Of a DNA stretch of 64,000 nt, positions 49,336 to 58,019 are shown piece after piece. Both the position numbers and the translations under genes were made by a program. Positions within the stretch are counted from its first letter, which is position 1, and each line of letters begins with the position of its first letter. This DNA is from Solidesulfovibrio sp. (GTDB lineage Bacteria; Desulfobacterota; Desulfovibrionia; Desulfovibrionales; Desulfovibrionaceae), in the NCBI RefSeq assembly GCF_038562415.1, contig NZ_JBCFBA010000022.1, positions 32,093-96,092 on the forward strand, written 5' to 3'. Under the pieces are notes generated by a model. It did no database searches and had not been told where the DNA came from. It saw only the letters and a list, made by a program, of their open reading frames with translations.

Positions 49336-51447
49336 GTGCCCATGCGCGCCTTCCCCCGACTGCGATTGCGGGCTGTGGCCGTGGCCCTGTGCGTGGTCGC
49401 GGCCTGCGTCCGGCCCGGCCTGGCCGGGGACAGGCCCTTTACGGTCGAGGATATGCTGCGCGTGGCCATGATCGACGAAGTACGCCTTTCGGCCGACGGC
49501 CGGCGCCTGGCCTTCACCGTGGCGCGGACCGACCTCGACAGCGGGGCGGACGAGCTGCGCGCGCGCATCCTCGTGGCCGAGGCCGGCGCCAAGTCCCCGG
49601 CCCGGGCCGTCAGCCCGGAAAAGGAGCCCTGCGAAAAACCCCGCCTTTCGCCGGACGGAACGCGCCTGGCCTACCTGGTTCAGGGCGACGAGGAAACCGA
49701 GCTGGTCCTGGCCCGCCTCGACGCCGGCCCGCCGCGCCGGCTCCTGCGCGGCCGCTTCGACATCCTGGACATGGCCTTTGCCCCGGACGGCAAGGCCCTG
49801 GCCCTGGCCATGGCCACCCAACCCAAAACGGTCGACGTCAGGGCCGACGGCTGCGACGCGGAAGTGGAGGTGCTCGACGCCGACGCCGGACAGACGGGCC
49901 TCTATCTGCTCCCCCTGGCCGGCCATGGCACGCCGCGCGGCCTGGTCACGGATCGGGACGTGGGGGGGGTGGCCTTTTCCCCGGACGGCCGGCGCATCGC
50001 CTTCGAGACCGTGCCGCGCGACACCCCGCCGCGCGGCCGGCGCGGGGCCGCCTTGCCGGGCGGATCGGGCGAGAAGGACGCTGTCCAAAGCGACATCGCC
50101 GTGGTGGACGTGGCCACGGGCAAAACCCTTTCGCTGGCCGCCACCGACGCCTCGGAAACGAGCCCGGTCTTTTCGCCGGACGGTTCGCTCGTGGCCTACC
50201 TGGCCACCCAGTCCCCGGGCTTTTACTTCAGCGCCGTCCGGGTCATGGTCGTTCCCGCGACCGGCGGCGCGCCCCGCGCCCTGGCCGCCACGCCCAACGC
50301 CCGGCCGGAACTGCTCGGCTTTTCCGGCGACGGCAAGCGGATCTACGTGCGCGAGGCCAAGGGGACCGGGGCCGTCATCCTGGCCCTGCCCGTCAACGGT
50401 GACGCGCCCGAAGCCTTTTCCGACACGCCCCACATGGTGGCCCAGGCCGCCCTGGCCGCCTCGGGCCGGGCCATGGCCCTCGTGCTCGTGGACAGCGCCC
50501 TGGCCCCCGAGGTCTACCTGACCGGCACGGACCGTTTCGATCCGAAAGCCGTCTCGGCCGTCAACAAGGAATGCGACGCGTTCCGCCTGGGCAGAACCGA
50601 GGTGGTGCGCTGGCAGGCGCCCGACGGCGAAACCATCGAGGGCCTGTATACCCATCCGGCCAAACCGGGTCAGGGGCTGCCGCCGCTCCTGGTGGAACTG
50701 CACGGCGGGCCGGCCGTGGCCGCCGAGCGGCAATACCTGGGTGCGCTCAATTACTATCCCCTGGCCGTGTTCGGCGAGCGCGGCTATGCGCTGTTCCAGC
50801 CCAACGTCCGGGGCTCCGACGGCTACGGGCCGCAGTTTCGCCGGGCCAACCTCGGCGATTGGGGCGGCAAGGATTTCGCCGACCTGCAAAGCGGCCTGGA
50901 CGCCCTTATCGCCCGCGGCCTGGCCGACCCGGAGCGGTTGGGCGTCATGGGCTGGAGCTACGGCGGCTATCTCGCCGCCTGGGCCATCGGCCACACCGAC
51001 CGTTTCAAGGCCGCCTCCATCGGCGCCGGCATCACCAACCTGGTCAGCCAGTCCGGCAGCATGGACCTGCCGGATTTCATCCCGCTCTATTTCGGCGGCG
51101 AGGCCTACGAGCGCTTCGACCTGCTGTTCGACCGCTCGCCGCTCAAATACGCCGCCGCCATCAGGACCCCGACGCTGTTTCAGCATGGCGTGGCCGACGA
51201 GCGCGTACCGTTCACCCAGTCGCTCGAACTCTACACCGCCCTGTCGCGCCTGGGCGTCTACACGCGTCTGGCCGCCTACCCGCGCAGCGGCCACGATGTC
51301 ACCGAACCGGCGCTCATCCGCGACCTCATGACCCGCAACCTCGACTGGTTCGGCCGGTTCGTGCCCGTGGCCGGGAATTCCCCGCGACTGGCCGGCGATG
51401 GGGCGGCTTCCGGCCGGGCCGCCGCGCCGGGCAAACCCCGCTCCTGA
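49336..51447 (+). CDS. Exported S9 (prolyl oligopeptidase family) peptidase
   Basis: 703 residues from GTG 49336 (SD GAGGTG 6 bases away; ATG 49342 also possible). A signal sequence includes VAAC, which could be a lipobox, or an ordinary signal ending at GLAG. The beta-propeller shows repeated LSPDGTRLAYL / FSPDGRRIAFE / FSPDGSLVAYL blades. The alpha/beta hydrolase domain has S541 in GWSYGG, D621 in HGVADERVP and H653 in RSGHDV, a complete triad. It probably degrades peptides in the periplasm. Confidence 0.92.
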   Translation: MPMRAFPRLRLRAVAVALCVVAACVRPGLAGDRPFTVEDMLRVAMIDEVRLSADGRRLAFTVARTDLDSGADELRARILVAEAGAKSPARAVSPEKEPCEKPRLSPDGTRLAYLVQGDEETELVLARLDAGPPRRLLRGRFDILDMAFAPDGKALALAMATQPKTVDVRADGCDAEVEVLDADAGQTGLYLLPLAGHGTPRGLVTDRDVGGVAFSPDGRRIAFETVPRDTPPRGRRGAALPGGSGEKDAVQSDIAVVDVATGKTLSLAATDASETSPVFSPDGSLVAYLATQSPGFYFSAVRVMVVPATGGAPRALAATPNARPELLGFSGDGKRIYVREAKGTGAVILALPVNGDAPEAFSDTPHMVAQAALAASGRAMALVLVDSALAPEVYLTGTDRFDPKAVSAVNKECDAFRLGRTEVVRWQAPDGETIEGLYTHPAKPGQGLPPLLVELHGGPAVAAERQYLGALNYYPLAVFGERGYALFQPNVRGSDGYGPQFRRANLGDWGGKDFADLQSGLDALIARGLADPERLGVMGWSYGGYLAAWAIGHTDRFKAASIGAGITNLVSQSGSMDLPDFIPLYFGGEAYERFDLLFDRSPLKYAAAIRTPTLFQHGVADERVPFTQSLELYTALSRLGVYTRLAAYPRSGHDVTEPALIRDLMTRNLDWFGRFVPVAGNSPRLAGDGAASGRAAAPGKPRS

Positions 51448-51454
51448 GCCTGGA

Positions 51455-52327
51455 ATGCACGCACGCGCGGGAGCCCGACCGGCCATCGTCCGGCTTTGCG
51501 TCACGGCGGTGGCGTTTTTTTTCGCCGCCGCCTTCCCGATCCCCGCGGCCGCGGCCGGGGAGGGGCGGTGGCTGGTCACGGCAACCGTCCGCTCCCTGGG
51601 CTACCGGGACCTGCGCGAGCCCAAAACCTTCACGCCGTCCTCGGGCTTTGTCGCGGAACACGGCGGCTGGACCCGCAACTGGTCGGAACGGCGGGCCTAC
51701 GCCAGCCTGGCCTACCGGCTGGTGGACACGGACAGCCTCGTTCTGGCTCCGGGATTCCACCTGGGCACGGCCGTCGGGCGTTTCGAGGCCAAGAACACGG
51801 GCCTTGGCTACGACGAGGCCTGGGAAACCCGGCCGGCGCTGCTGTGGGGGCCGTCGTGCGACCTTCGGTGGCGCCGGGGGCCTGGGGCGGGGCTTTTTGC
51901 CCTGTTGCGCTACGAACTGTTCCTGGCCGCCGCCCCCGAGGCGAGCGAAGACGTGTCGAGCGCTTCGGGCACGGCCACGCCGCCCTCGGCCCGCGACGCC
52001 TTTTTTTCCTGGTCCAGCCACGAGGCCACGGCCGCCCTGGGCTATGACTGGGGCAAGGTCGCTTTCTGCGCCGGCGTGTCCGTGACCGCCTTTCGCCTGG
52101 ACAAGCGCCTGACTCACCACATCGACCCGGCCGGGGCCACGGGCAACGCCCTGGCCGCCATCCTGGCCCTCAACGCCCAGGCCAGCCGTTATGCCTACGA
52201 ACCCGCCTCGCTGTTCTCGCCATACCTGGCCATGACCTTCCGTCCCGTCTCCCGTTTGGCCCTGGAAGCCGCCCTGCGGCCCGCTTCCCAGCCGGACCTC
52301 GCCCTGAGCCTGTCCTTGGTTTTCTGA
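51455..52327 (+). CDS. Predicted outer-membrane beta-barrel protein
   Basis: 290 residues with a signal peptide (FAAAFPIPAAAAG). The mature part alternates aromatic/hydrophobic and polar residues (YASLAYRLVDTDSLVLAPGFHLG, ATAALGYDWGKVAFCAGVSVTAF) and ends in LSLVF with a C-terminal Phe, the usual outer-membrane barrel signal. It starts 7 bases after the S9 peptidase, so the two may act together. The family is not recognised. Confidence 0.7.
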   Translation: MHARAGARPAIVRLCVTAVAFFFAAAFPIPAAAAGEGRWLVTATVRSLGYRDLREPKTFTPSSGFVAEHGGWTRNWSERRAYASLAYRLVDTDSLVLAPGFHLGTAVGRFEAKNTGLGYDEAWETRPALLWGPSCDLRWRRGPGAGLFALLRYELFLAAAPEASEDVSSASGTATPPSARDAFFSWSSHEATAALGYDWGKVAFCAGVSVTAFRLDKRLTHHIDPAGATGNALAAILALNAQASRYAYEPASLFSPYLAMTFRPVSRLALEAALRPASQPDLALSLSLVF

Positions 52328-52384
52328 TCCATTTTACCTTGTTGCTTTGTTTCGGTATTTGTTCTTGCGGGTTGTCAGCTCAAA

Positions 52385-52410
52385 GTGTTACGAAGTTTTT
52401 GTTGGTACTC
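52385..52410 (+). promoter_or_regulatory. Candidate NikR site upstream of the nickel importer
   Basis: GTGTTAC at 52385-52391, 13 bases, then GTACTC at 52405-52410. The left half matches the NikR half-site described for Desulfovibrio (GTGTTAC with spacing 13-14 and GTAACAC); the right half is degenerate. A possible -10 TATCTA lies at 52420-52425. It stands about 70-95 bases before the first nik gene. Confidence 0.45.
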
Positions 52411-52479
52411 TTGAGAGAATATCTATCCCAAAATAACGCCTGGGCGTGTCGGCCCGGGGTTTGCCGCAAAGGAGGCAGC

Positions 52480-53262
52480 ATGACCCATGGCATCCGCGCA
52501 TTGTGTTCCGCCCTGGCCCTTGTCCTGTGGGCCGGGCCGGCCCTGGCCCATTTCGGCATGGTCATCCCGTCCCAGGACGTGGTGACGGACAAGGACAAAG
52601 CCAAGGTGGGCCTCGTCGTCTCCTTCTCCCATCCCATGGAAGGCAACGGCATGGACATGGCCAAGCCCAAGGAATTCGGCGTGGTGGACGGCGGCAAGAA
52701 AGCCGATCTGCTGGCCGCGCTCAAGCCGGCCAAGGTCATGGACCACGCCGCCTGGACGGCCGAGTACGCCTTCAAGCGGCCGGGCGTGGGGATTTTCTAC
52801 GTCGTGCCCGAGCCCTATTTCGAGCCGGCCGAGGACAAGTTCATCGAGCACCTGACCAAGGTCGTGGTGCCGGCCTTTGGCGAGGAAGAAGGCTGGGACG
52901 AGCCGGTGGGCCTGGCCGCCGAGATCGTTCCCCTGACCAGGCCGTTCGGGAATTATGTCGGCAACGTCTTCACCGGGAAGGTGCTCGTGGACGGCAAGCC
53001 CGCCCCCGGCGTCACCGTCGAGGTGGAATACTACAACAAGGACAAGGCCTACGAGGCGCCCAACGAATACATGACGACCCAGGCGGTGAAAACCGACGCC
53101 AATGGCGTGTTCAGCTACGCCGTGCCCTTTGCCGGTTGGTGGGGCTTCGCGGCGCTCACCGACGCCCCGGAAACCATCGAAAAGGACGGCGCGGCCAAGA
53201 AGGTCGAACGCGGGGCCGTGCTCTGGGCCAAGTTCCTTGAGCCCAAGCGCAAGAAGAAGTAG
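52480..53262 (+). CDS. nikK: Nickel-uptake periplasmic protein NikK (DUF4198)
   Basis: 260 residues. Sec signal ending at ALA, so the mature protein starts HFGMVIP with a His at its N-terminus, useful for metal capture. The DUF4198 pattern runs through MVIPSQDVVTDKDKAKVGLVVSFSHPMEG and the C-terminal carboxypeptidase-like domain. SD AAGGAGG precedes ATG 52480. DUF4198 proteins accompany NikM/Q/O importers in delta- and epsilonproteobacteria. Confidence 0.85.
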   Translation: MTHGIRALCSALALVLWAGPALAHFGMVIPSQDVVTDKDKAKVGLVVSFSHPMEGNGMDMAKPKEFGVVDGGKKADLLAALKPAKVMDHAAWTAEYAFKRPGVGIFYVVPEPYFEPAEDKFIEHLTKVVVPAFGEEEGWDEPVGLAAEIVPLTRPFGNYVGNVFTGKVLVDGKPAPGVTVEVEYYNKDKAYEAPNEYMTTQAVKTDANGVFSYAVPFAGWWGFAALTDAPETIEKDGAAKKVERGAVLWAKFLEPKRKKK

Positions 53263-53333
53263 GGAAAACCGTTTGCGCGGGGACGGCGCCAGGCCGTCCC
53301 CGCCTTGAGTCATCCTCCCGCAAGGCGAAACGT

Positions 53334-53963
53334 ATGCACATTTCCGAAGGCGTCCTGTCCGGCCCGGTGTTGGCCGGCGGCTGGGTTCTGGCCGCCGGGG
53401 GCGTGGCCCTGGGGCTTAAGCGCCTGGACTACGACCGGCTCATGACCGTGGCCATCCTCTCGGCCGCGTTTTTCGTGGCCTCGCTCATTCACGTGCCCAT
53501 CGGGCCGTCCAGCGTCCATCTGATCTTAAACGGCCTTTTGGGCGTGGTGCTGGGGGCGGCCGCTTTTCCGGCCATCTGCGTGGCCCTGCTGCTCCAGGCC
53601 CTGCTGTTCCAGTTCGGCGGCCTGGTTGTGCTGGGCGCCAACACCGTGGACATGGCCGTGCCGGCCGTGGCCTGCGCCGTCCTTTTCGGGCCGATGCTGC
53701 GGTCCGGGGGCGGGTTGCGCGGCGTGGCCGCCTTTTGCTGCGGCTTTTTCGCGGTGCTCGGGGCCGGCCTGCTCACGGCCCTGGCCCTGGCCCTGTCCGG
53801 CGAGGCCTTCGTGGCCACGGCGAAAATCATCTTGCTGGCCCACATCCCCATCATGGGCATCGAGGGCGTGCTGACGGCCATGGTCGTCGGGTTCCTGGCC
53901 AAGGTCCGGCCGGAAATGCTTGCGTCCGGGCTCGGGGCGGGCCTCGTTCAGGAGAAATCGTGA
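53334..53963 (+). CDS. nikM: Nickel ECF transporter substrate-binding membrane protein NikM
   Basis: 209 residues with about six membrane segments. The N-terminus MHISEG carries the Met1-His2 metal site of CbiM/NikM. The motif HVPIGPSSVHLILNGLLG is conserved. With NikK and the Ni-type operon around it, nickel is more likely than cobalt; metal identity is inference. Confidence 0.92.
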   Translation: MHISEGVLSGPVLAGGWVLAAGGVALGLKRLDYDRLMTVAILSAAFFVASLIHVPIGPSSVHLILNGLLGVVLGAAAFPAICVALLLQALLFQFGGLVVLGANTVDMAVPAVACAVLFGPMLRSGGGLRGVAAFCCGFFAVLGAGLLTALALALSGEAFVATAKIILLAHIPIMGIEGVLTAMVVGFLAKVRPEMLASGLGAGLVQEKS

Positions 53964-54649
53964 TGCTGTCATGGCGGCGATGGTTGTGGATCGCGACGGC
54001 CGTGCTGTTCGTTGCCTCGGCCCGCGACGCCTTGGCCCATCGGGTCAACGTGTTCGCCTACGTCGAGGGCGACACGGTCCATGTGGAGTGTAGCTACAGC
54101 CGGTCGGACCGGGTGCGCTTGGGCGAGATCTCCGTGCAAAACGCCGCCACCGGCCAGGTCTACCTGACCGGCACGACCGACGAGCGGGGCGATTTCGCCT
54201 TCGCCGTTCCGCCGGAGGCCAGGGGGCAAAAAGCCGACCTGCGCATCCTGCTCAAGGCCGGCGAGGGGCATCAGAACGATTGGGTCGTCAAGGCCGAGGA
54301 ATACGCCGCTGCGGCGGCCGCTCCTGCGCCGACCGCCCCGGCGGGAAGCGCCCTTGACCCCGCAAAGGGAGGCGGCCCGGCAACGCCGGCCGCGCCGCCG
54401 GCGGTCGCCCCGGCCAAGGCGGATGGCCCCGACAGGGCCTGCCTGGAGGCCGCCGCCCTGGGTCCGGTCATCGAGGCGGCGGTGGAAGCGGCCGTGGAGA
54501 AAAAGATCGCGCCCCTCCGCAAGATGCTCCTGGACGACAAGGAGAAGGGGCCGGGGCTGGCGGAAATTTTCGGCGGCATCGGCTGGCTCGTCGGCCTGGC
54601 CGGTCTGGCCGCCTACGGCAAAAGCCGCAAGGCCGGCAAGGGCGCATGA
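53963..54649 (+). CDS. nikL: Nickel ECF transporter accessory membrane protein NikL
   Basis: 228 residues. Signal or membrane segment at the N-terminus (WLWIATAVLFVASARDALA), mature start HRVNVFAYVEGDTVHVECSYS, a carboxypeptidase-like beta domain, an Ala/Pro-rich linker and a C-terminal membrane helix (IFGGIGWLVGLAGLAAYG). This is the NikL layout that replaces NikN/CbiN. The ATG overlaps the nikM stop by one base. Confidence 0.8.
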   Translation: MLSWRRWLWIATAVLFVASARDALAHRVNVFAYVEGDTVHVECSYSRSDRVRLGEISVQNAATGQVYLTGTTDERGDFAFAVPPEARGQKADLRILLKAGEGHQNDWVVKAEEYAAAAAAPAPTAPAGSALDPAKGGGPATPAAPPAVAPAKADGPDRACLEAAALGPVIEAAVEAAVEKKIAPLRKMLLDDKEKGPGLAEIFGGIGWLVGLAGLAAYGKSRKAGKGA

Positions 54650-55413
54650 TCGACGAACCGTTTTCGCGGGGCGAAAGCCCCCTCCATGCCCTGGACGCCC
54701 GTTTTCGCCTGATCGCCTGCCTGGCCCTGTCCCTGGCCGCCGCGCTGGCCCATCGGCCACAGCCGGCCTGGGTGGTGTTCGGGGCGGGCATGGCCTGCGT
54801 CGCGGCGGCCAGGCTTCCCTGGCGCCTGGTCTGCGGCCGGTTCGTGTCGGTCAACGCCTTTGTCGCCTTCCTGTGGCTGGTGTTGCCCTGGTCCACGCCG
54901 GGGGAGTCCCTGTACGTGTTCCATGGCCTGGCCGTCACCCGGGAGGGGATCGACCTGGCCGCGCTCATTACGCTCAAGACCAATGCCGTCCTGGCCTGCG
55001 TGCTGTCGCTTTTGGCCACCATCCCGGCCCCGGACCTGGGCGCGGCCATGACGGGCCTGGGGCTGCCGGACAAGTTCACCTTCCTGTTCTTGTTTACCTA
55101 TCGCTATCTGCACGTTATTTCGGAAGAATACGGCCGCATGGCCACGGCGGCCCGGCTGCGGGGCTTTGTCCCGGCGACGTCGCTGCACGCCTATCGGACC
55201 TATGCCGCCCTGGTGGCCATGGTGCTCGTCCACAGCTATGACCGGTCGCGCCGGGTCTATGAGGCCATGGTGCTGCGGGGCTTTTCCGGCCGCTTCCGCA
55301 GCCTGGCCCGGTTCGCCCCGGGGCGCGCCGATGTGGTTTTCCTGTGTTGCTGCCTGGCCGTGGCCGCCCTGGCCGGGGCGCTGGACTTCTTGCCCTGGAG
55401 GGCCCATGGCTGA
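54646..55413 (+). CDS. nikQ: Nickel ECF transporter transmembrane protein NikQ
   Basis: 255 residues, CbiQ family, about five membrane segments. The coupling motif AARLRGF and the second YEAMVLRGFSGRF, both with the Ala-Arg-Gly (xRG) signature, are clear. Overlaps nikL by 4 bases and nikO by 8. Confidence 0.93.
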   Translation: MIDEPFSRGESPLHALDARFRLIACLALSLAAALAHRPQPAWVVFGAGMACVAAARLPWRLVCGRFVSVNAFVAFLWLVLPWSTPGESLYVFHGLAVTREGIDLAALITLKTNAVLACVLSLLATIPAPDLGAAMTGLGLPDKFTFLFLFTYRYLHVISEEYGRMATAARLRGFVPATSLHAYRTYAALVAMVLVHSYDRSRRVYEAMVLRGFSGRFRSLARFAPGRADVVFLCCCLAVAALAGALDFLPWRAHG

Positions 55414-56134
55414 GCCGCTGCTGACCCTTTCCGGCGTGACCTACGCCTATCCCGGCGCGTCGCGGCCGGTCCTGACCGATGTCGATTTCCGCTTCGCCCC
55501 GGGGGAGCGCATCGGGCTTTTCGGGCCCAACGGCTCGGGCAAGACGACGCTTTTGCACGTGATGATGGGGCTTATCCGCCCGACGCGGGGCGAGGTGCGC
55601 TACAAGGGGGGGCTTGCCGTCACGGAAAAGGATTTCCGGGCCGTGCGGCGGGGCATCGGGCTGCTGCTGCAAAACGCCGACGACCAGATCATCTACCCGA
55701 CGGTCCTGGACGACGTGGCCTTCGGGCCGCTCAACTGCGGCCTTTCCCCGGGCCAGGCCCGGGACAAGGCCGAGGCGACCCTGGCCATGCTCGGCCTCGA
55801 TGGCTTCGGAGAACGGCTTTCCCATCGGCTGTCCGGCGGCGAAAAAAAACTCGTCTCCCTGGCCGGGGTGCTGGCCATGGAACCCGAGGCGCTCTTTCTC
55901 GACGAACCCACCAACGGCCTGGACCCGCAGACCCGCGATCACATCATCGCCGTCCTGGCCGGACTCGGCAAACCCGTGATCGTCATCTCCCACGATTGGG
56001 ATTTCCTGGTCCAGGTGACCGGGATCTATTACACCATCGAGGCCGGCCGCCTGCGCCGCGATCCCGATTTCCTCCTGCACCGCCACGTCCACGTCCATCC
56101 CCTGGGCGATTTGGAGCACCACCACCATGGCTGA
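55406..56134 (+). CDS. nikO: Nickel ECF transporter ATPase NikO with His-rich tail
   Basis: 242 residues. Walker A GPNGSGKTT, signature LSGGEKKLVSLAGVL, Walker B ALFLDEPTNGLDP, switch SHDWDF. The C-terminus is His-rich (HRHVHVHPLGDLEHHHH), unusual for a CbiO-type ATPase, and suggests direct metal binding on the cytoplasmic side. It overlaps nikQ by 8 bases and ends the operon. Confidence 0.92.
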   Translation: MAEPLLTLSGVTYAYPGASRPVLTDVDFRFAPGERIGLFGPNGSGKTTLLHVMMGLIRPTRGEVRYKGGLAVTEKDFRAVRRGIGLLLQNADDQIIYPTVLDDVAFGPLNCGLSPGQARDKAEATLAMLGLDGFGERLSHRLSGGEKKLVSLAGVLAMEPEALFLDEPTNGLDPQTRDHIIAVLAGLGKPVIVISHDWDFLVQVTGIYYTIEAGRLRRDPDFLLHRHVHVHPLGDLEHHHHG

Positions 56135-56192
56135 AGGCGCCGCCGGGGCGGCTGACGGACTCGGACGCGCCGGGCGGCTCGGTCCCGCCGCC

Positions 56193-56231
56193 GAAAAGCG
56201 AAACGCCGCCGCACCCTCGGCGCGACGGCGT
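56193..56231 (-). terminator. Rho-independent terminator of the cheZ unit
   Basis: On the minus strand: ACGCCGTCGC / GCGGCGGCGT (one G-U pair), 9-base loop, followed by TTTCGCTTTT. It starts 22 bases after the cheZ stop. Confidence 0.65.
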
Positions 56232-56253
56232 CTGTCGGTATCGTGCAATCCGC

Positions 56254-56991
56254 CTAGTCCAGGCCGAGCTGAGCGAGCAGGTCGTCCACGTCGCCCTGGC
56301 CGACCTTGGTTTGCGGGCCCTTGAGTGCGGAGACCTTCTGTTTGGCCTCGGCCTCCAGGACCTTGATGTCCTTTTGGGGCTCCTCGGCCCAGGCCTTCAT
56401 CTGCAGGCCCGTGGACAGGTAGAGGTCGAGGACGATCTGTTCGACCTTCTTGATGGCCTCGATGATGCGCTTGATGCGCTGGCCGGTGAGGTCCTGGAAG
56501 CTCAGGGTGGTCATGATGCGCATGAGGTCCTCGCCCAGGGCGTCGTTGGCCTCGCGCAGCCGGGAAATCGTTGCCGGGTCGGCCTGCGCCTGTTGCAGGG
56601 CGTTAAGGTCGGCGACGGCGCTGGCCTGGAACTCCATGTGCTTTTCGACGATGTCCATGATGTCGGTGGTGGCCGACTCGGTGGTCTGGAGGATCTTGTC
56701 GAGTTGCTGGGCGGCTTCCTGGAAGAGCTGGTCGGCCTGCCGTTTGTCCTCGCGCGGGCTGTGCTCGTTTTCGGTCTTGGCGGCCTTGTTGATCTCCTTG
56801 TAGATGTCCTGGAGGCCTTGGCGCATCTCCTGGTTGAGGCGCTGATGGAACTCGCTTTCCAGCAACGCCCGGGACAGGGTCTTGGCCACCTCGCGCTCGA
56901 TGGTGGCGCTGATGCTGTCGCGCAGCTCCGGGACCACCTCGCGCAGGATCTTGTCCAGCAGCCGCTCCACCAGTTCTTCGTCGTTGACCAT
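56254..56991 (-). CDS. cheZ: Chemotaxis protein phosphatase CheZ
   Basis: 245 residues from ATG 56991 (GAGG SD 7-8 bases away); ATG 57009, overlapping the PilZ-like gene by 10 bases, is also possible. Mostly helical. The active site LSFQDLTGQRIKRII (Asp and Gln) and the C-terminal VDDLLAQLGLD CheY-binding helix are diagnostic. It dephosphorylates CheY-P. Other che genes are absent here. Confidence 0.9.
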   Translation of the reverse strand: MVNDEELVERLLDKILREVVPELRDSISATIEREVAKTLSRALLESEFHQRLNQEMRQGLQDIYKEINKAAKTENEHSPREDKRQADQLFQEAAQQLDKILQTTESATTDIMDIVEKHMEFQASAVADLNALQQAQADPATISRLREANDALGEDLMRIMTTLSFQDLTGQRIKRIIEAIKKVEQIVLDLYLSTGLQMKAWAEEPQKDIKVLEAEAKQKVSALKGPQTKVGQGDVDDLLAQLGLD

Positions 56992-56999
56992 GCTCTGCC

Positions 57000-57530
57000 T
57001 CAGTCCCATTTTTTGCCGCGCAGGTCGTCGCGCTGGCTTTGGAAGACGAATTGGACGATGCTTTCGAGGTCGCGCTCCCGGATGCGGGTGAAATCCAGGG
57101 CGTATTCGATGATGCCGTCCTCATGGGGGTCGCGCCGGATGATCCGGCCCACGGCCCCGGCCATGCGCAGCGGAAAGCGCGACAGGACGATGACCGCCTC
57201 CACGGGGCATTCCAAGGGCAGGTCCTCGGCCGCGGTGAACCGGATGCCGGCGCCGCTGATCTCGATGACGCGCAGGGCGATGGGGAAATCCGCCATGAGT
57301 TCGTCGCGGCCCCGCATGGACAGCAGCATGTCGAGCTTGGCGTTTATCGTGCACAAAAGGGTGTAAAGCCCCTCGCTCATGCCGGCGTCGCGGCCGTCGT
57401 GGGTGCACAGGCCCAGGACCCCGGAATAGGGCGTTTCCCGGAAGACCTGCATGTCGTCCGGACCGGGCAGCCGGCGCAGGTGGCCGCCGAGGCGGGTGGG
57501 GATGCGCATGAATTCGCGTTTCTCTTCCAC
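57000..57530 (-). CDS. PilZ-like c-di-GMP-binding protein
   Basis: 176 residues from GTG 57530, with AAGGAGG 6-7 bases before. The N-terminal KREFMRIPT resembles the RxxxR c-di-GMP motif start of PilZ proteins, and ISGAGIRFTAAEDLPLECPVEAVI matches the D/N-x-S-x-x-G segment and barrel. Next to cheZ, a motility role is likely. An upstream ATG at 57722 is out of the homologous region and is rejected. Confidence 0.75.
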   Translation of the reverse strand: MEEKREFMRIPTRLGGHLRRLPGPDDMQVFRETPYSGVLGLCTHDGRDAGMSEGLYTLLCTINAKLDMLLSMRGRDELMADFPIALRVIEISGAGIRFTAAEDLPLECPVEAVIVLSRFPLRMAGAVGRIIRRDPHEDGIIEYALDFTRIRERDLESIVQFVFQSQRDDLRGKKWD

Positions 57531-57550
57531 GGCCCCCTCCTTGTCCGCAC

Positions 57551-57994
57551 TCACATGGCGCCGTTTTCCAACTGGATGTCCATGGCCGCCACGGGGCACA
57601 CCTTGGTGCACATGCCGCAGGCCGAACAGGCCTCGTCGTCGAACTCCACCAGGCGGGTTTCGATGTTGAGGGTGAGCGCCTTGGTCGGGCACAGGGCCGT
57701 GCACACGCCGCAGTGGATGCAACTGTCCGCGTCGCGGGAGATGCGCTGGGCGGCCGGGGCCACGCCGATGCCCTGGTCGCGCAGATAGCCCAGGCCCGCC
57801 TCGTAGGCCTCGGCCGGGCCGGACAGTTCGAGGGTCATCTGGCCTTCGTGGCGCGGGGTGATCTGCGCCTTGAGGATGCTGAACGCCAGGCCGTAGACCC
57901 GGGCCAGGTCGCAGACCACGGGCTTGTTCGAGGCTTCCGGCGGAAAGGTCAGGTAGACGACCTTGCGCAGTTTCTTTTCGCTTGCTGGTTCCAT
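57551..57994 (-). CDS. NIL-domain ferredoxin with two [4Fe-4S] sites
   Basis: 147 residues. Residues 8-80 form an NIL domain (KVVYLTFPPEASNKPVVCDLARVYGLAFSILKAQI), the ferredoxin-like fold also found at the end of methionine ABC ATPases. Two [4Fe-4S] motifs follow: CIHCGVCTALCP and CSACGMCTKVCP. NIL-ferredoxins are linked to sulfur metabolism, including cysteine and methionine assimilation in anaerobes (family knowledge). Confidence 0.92.
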   Translation of the reverse strand: MEPASEKKLRKVVYLTFPPEASNKPVVCDLARVYGLAFSILKAQITPRHEGQMTLELSGPAEAYEAGLGYLRDQGIGVAPAAQRISRDADSCIHCGVCTALCPTKALTLNIETRLVEFDDEACSACGMCTKVCPVAAMDIQLENGAM

Positions 57995-58019
57995 GGAAGG
58001 AGCGCTCCTGATGGCCCGG

